Shown here: in pieces, positions 61,059 through 64,000 of the stretch
How the letters are laid out: every line of letters starts with the position of its first letter
Numbering within the stretch: the stretch's first letter is position 1
Source of the DNA: Trebonia sp050013875
Lineage (GTDB): Bacteria > Actinomycetota > Actinomycetes > Streptosporangiales > Streptosporangiaceae
Assembly (NCBI GenBank): GCA_050013875.1
Contig: JBEKEK010000020.1
Span: forward strand, 6,764 to 70,763
Reading direction: 5' to 3'
Length of the DNA stretch: 64,000 nt
The notes under the pieces: model-generated
The model's database searches: none
What the model was told of the DNA's origin: nothing
What the model saw: only the letters and a program-made list of their open reading frames with translations
Translations under genes and position numbers: made by a program

Positions 61059-61281
61059 GGAATTTGACCGGGCCTTCGACGATGGCGAGGACGTCACGTC
61101 CCAGCTGGACATGTCCGCCGCCCGGCGGCCGGGCCTCGAGCAGCGGCGGGTGAACGTTGACTTCCCCGAGTGGATGATTGAGTCGCTGGACCGGGAAGCG
61201 CGGCGCCTGGGCGTCAACCGCCAGTCGATCATTAAGGTCTGGATCGCCGAGCGCCTAGAGCGCGGCGCCTCGACCGCATAG
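61048..61281 (+). CDS. brnA: BrnA-family antitoxin
   Basis: 77 residues, complete. An acidic N-terminus (EEFDRAFDDGEDVTSQLDMS) is followed by the C-terminal ribbon-helix-helix DNA-binding domain (RRVNVDFPEWMIESLDREAR, then LGVNRQSIIKVWIAERL). In intact systems it binds and blocks BrnT and represses the operon. Here the antitoxin has outlived its toxin. Confidence 0.85.
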   Translation: MKSEEFDRAFDDGEDVTSQLDMSAARRPGLEQRRVNVDFPEWMIESLDREARRLGVNRQSIIKVWIAERLERGASTA

Positions 61282-61656
61282 TTCACCCGATCCTTTTCGG
61301 CGCTGGAGTCAGCCAGTCCGAGCGCTCCAGTGTCGGCTAAATCGGCGTGACCCGGGAGCGCTGGGACGCCGTACTTCGGGGTCGACTGGGCGGTCCTCTG
61401 GAAGATCGCCCAGGAAGAGCCGCCTCTCTTGGAGAGACAGGTGCTGGCGATTATGAGCGCGGAGTATCCCGCACTGGCCCAGAGCTACGAGCCGGGGACC
61501 TGACTCAGAGCGACGGGAAGCCGCGTCGGCTATGCCCGCGTGTGCCCACCAGCTCAGCAGTTCGTGTCTGGGCTGTGACTGAAATTCACGACGCAAAAGT
61601 GAAGTCACCGCTGCGTGATCCTTAGGGCGTCCTTGGTGGCGCAAGCGGGACCCTGC
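61282..61656. other. Gene remnant region
   Basis: A short open stretch at about 61352-61504 reads TPYFGVDWAVLWKIAQEE, then RQVLAIMSAEYPALAQSYEP and a stop; it looks like the tail of a real protein but has no start or recognised family. A copy of the 24-bp direct repeat lies at 61590-61613. No intact gene. Confidence 0.4.
61590..61613. repeat. 24-bp direct repeat, left copy
   Basis: GACGCAAAAGTG, then AAGTCACCGCTG. It matches 62343-62366 at 22 of 24 positions in the same orientation. The pair brackets the phosphoribosyltransferase gene. Confidence 0.8.
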
Positions 61657-62412
61657 CTAACCTGGAATCGCACTCTGGTGGACCAGGCAGGTGATCTCGG
61701 TCAGGCCTGCTGCGGCCAGCTCCTGTACCGATGCGTCCGCCCGGTAGGTCCACAAGATCGCTGAAGCGGTCCCGGCTTCAAGACCGACAAGATTCAGGGC
61801 CTGTCGGGCAGAGCGGAGCGTCTCCCCGGAGAAGACCAAATCGTCTATCAGGTGGACGGGCGTGCCGGCTGGCAGGCGTTCCCCGGCGAGCAGGCCATCG
61901 CCGGTCGCCGGGTCATCTCCATAGGACACGAAGTATTTCTTGGGAACGCGCCTGACGAGCACGGCAGGCACGCCGAGGTTCAGGGCGACTGCGCCGACCA
62001 ATGCCCAAGCCCCTTCATCGCATGCTGCGACCGCGTGACCTGCCGGAACAGTCCGGGCAAGATGACCAACAACGAAAGCGAAGTCGGCGGGACGCCCCAG
62101 AATGCGCTTGAGGTTGGTGAAGCCCCGGCCGGTGCGCCCTTCCCGGTCTTGGAGCTCAAAGTCGTCAGACACGCAGCGCAACACGACGCCCGCAATCGCT
62201 GGCGGGTTCACGACCTTCAGTTCCAGTGGCACGGGGCCATGCAACCACCGTTCCAGCCTGGAGACCAGGCATCCGGCGCCGGGAGGCACCCATTCCAGGC
62301 CGACAGGAACCTCGGAACCTTTGGCCCTGTGATCTAATCCATGACGCAAAAGTGGAGTTACCGCTGATGGCCGCTGATGGCCGCTGAGCGTGCTCGCGTG
62401 ACGCCGGATCAC
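61657..62412 (-). CDS. Phosphoribosyltransferase-like protein
   Basis: 251 residues from a GTG at 62412, or about 229 from a TTG near 62346. A PRTase fold is indicated by the PRPP motif VHLIDDLVFSGETLRSARQA near 190-209 and a Rossmann-like AGHAVAACDEGAWALVGAVA near 125. The hood region (KKYFVSYGDD) is specific enough for an orotate/xanthine-type or amidophosphoribosyl-like enzyme, but the base cannot be named. The 5' end overlaps the right direct repeat, so the true start is uncertain. Confidence 0.72.
   Translation of the reverse strand: MIRRHASTLSGHQRPSAVTPLLRHGLDHRAKGSEVPVGLEWVPPGAGCLVSRLERWLHGPVPLELKVVNPPAIAGVVLRCVSDDFELQDREGRTGRGFTNLKRILGRPADFAFVVGHLARTVPAGHAVAACDEGAWALVGAVALNLGVPAVLVRRVPKKYFVSYGDDPATGDGLLAGERLPAGTPVHLIDDLVFSGETLRSARQALNLVGLEAGTASAILWTYRADASVQELAAAGLTEITCLVHQSAIPG
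62343..62366. repeat. 24-bp direct repeat, right copy
   Basis: GACGCAAAAGTG, then GAGTTACCGCTG, matching the copy at 61590-61613. It lies within the 5' end of the phosphoribosyltransferase frame. Confidence 0.8.
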
Positions 62413-62586
62413 CTGGGGCCGCCAAGCGGGGCACTGAGATCGCGAAGACTTTTGGCAGGACGTAAGAAATTCGCGCTATGCGAGCGAAAATCCTTCGCGA
62501 TGACAATCTCCGGTCGGCGGGGCCGCTGCCGGGGAATGTGTTTACCGACGGTGTCCTGAGCAAGTGACCGTGATGAGATCGGCATT

Positions 62587-63417
62587 GTGAAGGCTGCTGG
62601 CAGGCAAGCACCGGGGAGCGGTGCCGCCGGATTTTCGTCTGCTCCGGCAGTAGGGCGCTCGGTGCCCTGGTGGGGTGTACTGTCCGCTGCTGGCGCCCTA
62701 GTGTTCCTGGTCGGCGGATGCACGGTCGCCACCACGCTGCAGCCCTCATCATTCAACTGGCTCACCAGCACCGTCAGCGCCCTCACCGTGCGGGGAGCCG
62801 CTGACCCGTGGGTGATGACGGCAGCGTTCGCGGTAACCGGAGCCTGCGAGATGGCCACGGCGCTGGCGCTGCGGCCGGCCGCGATGCCCGGGCGGCTGAT
62901 CCTGGCGGCGGCCGGCGCCGCCAGCGTGCTGGTCGCGGCGAATCCCGAGCACGTCGGAGGCTCACCGACGCACGGACTGTGGGCCGCCGTTACCTTCACG
63001 GCGCTGACCGCTTGGCCGACCGGAGCACTGCGACGGGGACCTTCGGCGCCATGGGGACTGCGGCCGGCGGTATCCGCCGTCGCCGTCGGGACGCTCCTCA
63101 CCCTGCTCGCCTGGTTCCTCACCGAGCTGACCGCCAAAGGCGGAACGACCGGCCTGGCCGAGCGGGTCATGGGCGCGGCGGAAGTCGGCTGGCCGCTGGC
63201 GGTGGTGCTGTCCTGCCGGCGGAAGTGCCGTTTACCCTGCCTGACTGCTGTCCTTGAGTGCGCCCCAGCCGTGCCAGCCGTCTATCGCGATCAAGGCGCT
63301 GAAGCGGCCTCGGTCGCGTTGCGGGTACGGGTTACCCGTGTACTGCCGGGCGATACGGTCGATATCGGACAGATCCGCATCCTCATAGATTTCACCGACG
63401 TGGCCGATGATGCTTAG
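62587..63417 (+). CDS. DUF998-type membrane protein
   Basis: Residues 25-210 show six predicted helices in the DUF998 style (WWGVLSAAGALVFLVGGCTV, FNWLTSTVSALTVRGAADPW, LILAAAGAASVLVAANPEHV). After PLAVVLSCRRK (about residue 215) the frame continues 60 residues antisense to the PPOX gene; that tail is probably not native. Function unknown. Confidence 0.72.
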   Translation: MKAAGRQAPGSGAAGFSSAPAVGRSVPWWGVLSAAGALVFLVGGCTVATTLQPSSFNWLTSTVSALTVRGAADPWVMTAAFAVTGACEMATALALRPAAMPGRLILAAAGAASVLVAANPEHVGGSPTHGLWAAVTFTALTAWPTGALRRGPSAPWGLRPAVSAVAVGTLLTLLAWFLTELTAKGGTTGLAERVMGAAEVGWPLAVVLSCRRKCRLPCLTAVLECAPAVPAVYRDQGAEAASVALRVRVTRVLPGDTVDIGQIRILIDFTDVADDA

Positions 63418-63651
63418 GTGGGTGTACCAGCCGTCCTCGTCGAGAACGTCGAGGGATACCCGGGGGTCGGCACGCATATGCTCCAGCCGCTTGCGGCCCT
63501 CGTCCATGTTCACCAGCACCCGGCCGTCGTCCCAGAGATACCAGGTGGCTGTTGACACCGGCTGGCCGTCCCGCCGCAGCGTCGTGATGACCGCCGGGTT
63601 GGGCTTGCGCAGCATGGCCACCGCGGCGTCGGGAATCGGCGGTTTCGACAT
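63232..63651 (-). CDS. PPOX-class (PNPOx-like) flavin/F420-dependent protein
   Basis: 139 residues from the ATG at 63651. Split-barrel fold: AAVAMLRKPNPAVITTLRRD, DGQPVSTATWYLWDDGRVLV, then KRLEHMRADPRVSLDVLDED. This matches actinobacterial TIGR03618-type F420- or FMN-binding reductases. The exact cofactor and substrate cannot be read. No operon partner. Confidence 0.82.
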   Translation of the reverse strand: MSKPPIPDAAVAMLRKPNPAVITTLRRDGQPVSTATWYLWDDGRVLVNMDEGRKRLEHMRADPRVSLDVLDEDGWYTHLSIIGHVGEIYEDADLSDIDRIARQYTGNPYPQRDRGRFSALIAIDGWHGWGALKDSSQAG

Positions 63652-63890
63652 GCGGGCCTCCAAGCTGGGCTGTGCTGACGCGTTCGTTGGCATAGTGCCC
63701 CCAGCGGGCCGCCCTATGCCCGCCGATGCCCGCGACCAGGGGAGGGAGCCACTCTCGGCGCACAATTAGTCCGCTTATGTCTCCGCGGGCCGACCTGGGG
63801 TACGGTTAAAACCGAGAAGCAAGCCCGGCAGCTGCTCTGGACCCCGGCGGTGCACTATCAACCGTCACGATGGGCCTGCAGGGAGTTCCG

Positions 63891-64000
63891 ATGGTGAAGT
63901 CCTCCGGCGCGGCGGCGGTACCCGCGTTCAGGCTCTCCGCGGTGCCGCGCGGACACCGATGGGCTGCCTTGGTCGTGCTGTGCGCCTCCGCCCTGATCGT
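63891..64000 (+). CDS. 5' end of a membrane protein
   Basis: ATG at 63891 after AGGGAG. The visible 36 residues begin MVKSSGAAAVPAFRLSAVPR and lead into a transmembrane helix (WAALVVLCASALI) that runs off the window. The pattern resembles the start of an MFS drug transporter, but too little is present to be sure. Confidence 0.6.
   Translation, partial: MVKSSGAAAVPAFRLSAVPRGHRWAALVVLCASALI

Noticed and set aside
62587..63417. Full-length 276-residue DUF998 protein including the tail
   Set aside because: The last 60 residues are antisense to the PPOX gene and not membrane-like, so only the front part is treated as reliable.

Overview
The window is very GC-rich, uses GTG starts often, packs genes with 1-14 nt overlaps, and carries families typical of soil actinomycetes: SigE-type sigma factor, DUF6461, GPP34, StrR-like ParB/HTH regulator, DrrAB-like exporter, and MmgE/PrpD, luciferase-like (LLM) and acyl-CoA enzymes. 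It is almost certainly chromosomal DNA of a filamentous actinobacterium (Actinomycetota). I cannot name a genus from the sequence alone. No rRNA, tRNA or CRISPR was seen.

Layout. (1) 1-8.3 kb is mixed housekeeping and decay: a PrpD-family enzyme, a frameshifted secreted NucA/NucB-type nuclease, DUF6461, a small double-HTH regulator, a GPP34 protein with a His-rich tail, a gutted Nudix hydrolase, an ECF sigma factor with its membrane partner, and a broken RsbW-like ATPase. (2) 8.4-11.6 kb holds a PrpD pair and a metallo-beta-lactamase-fold hydrolase, possibly the edge of the next block. (3) 11.6-35.6 kb is a specialised-metabolite gene cluster that I cannot match to a known product. It has two KAS III/thiolase-like enzymes, five free-standing carrier proteins, a free-standing condensation-domain protein, two adenylating ligases, a FabF-like ketosynthase with a small chain-length-factor-like partner, a 4-hydroxymandelate synthase and an HpgT-type aminotransferase (arylglycine enzymes), a two-subunit 2-oxoacid dehydrogenase E1, two overlapping oxygenase genes (PhyH family and DUF3050), two glycosyltransferases, an ABC exporter, a PPTase, a hydrolase and a StrR-like regulator. 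(4) 35.7-44.8 kb is a TetR-controlled acyl-CoA block: a crotonase fused to a riboflavin kinase, an LLM flavin monooxygenase, an amidohydrolase, TetR, crotonase, acyl-CoA synthetase, acyl-CoA dehydrogenase and a second TetR. A repeated GTCAAC/GTTGAC palindrome marks its promoters. (5) 44.7-45.7 kb is a gene graveyard. (6) 45.7-48.7 kb has a methyltransferase, a DUF2975/XRE pair with a promoter-operator, and an EamA transporter. (7) 48.6-57.7 kb is a catabolic operon: FAD oxidoreductase, YtcJ-like amidohydrolase, PotABCD-like importer, M24-fold hydrolase and a divergent Lrp/AsnC regulator. (8) 57.8-64 kb holds an esterase, a broken BrnT toxin next to intact BrnA, a phosphoribosyltransferase flanked by direct repeats, a DUF998 protein, a PPOX-type flavin/F420 protein and the start of a membrane protein.

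How the metabolite genes may fit together (inference): HmaS and the aminotransferase make an arylglycine-type or related C8 aromatic precursor. The two ligases load acids onto the small ACPs. The KS/CLF-like pair and KAS III extend or condense them, and the condensation-domain protein joins two carrier-bound pieces. The PhyH and DUF3050 enzymes oxidise the product, the glycosyltransferases decorate it, and DrrAB-like proteins export it. No NRPS module, thioesterase or 4-hydroxymandelate oxidase is visible in the window.
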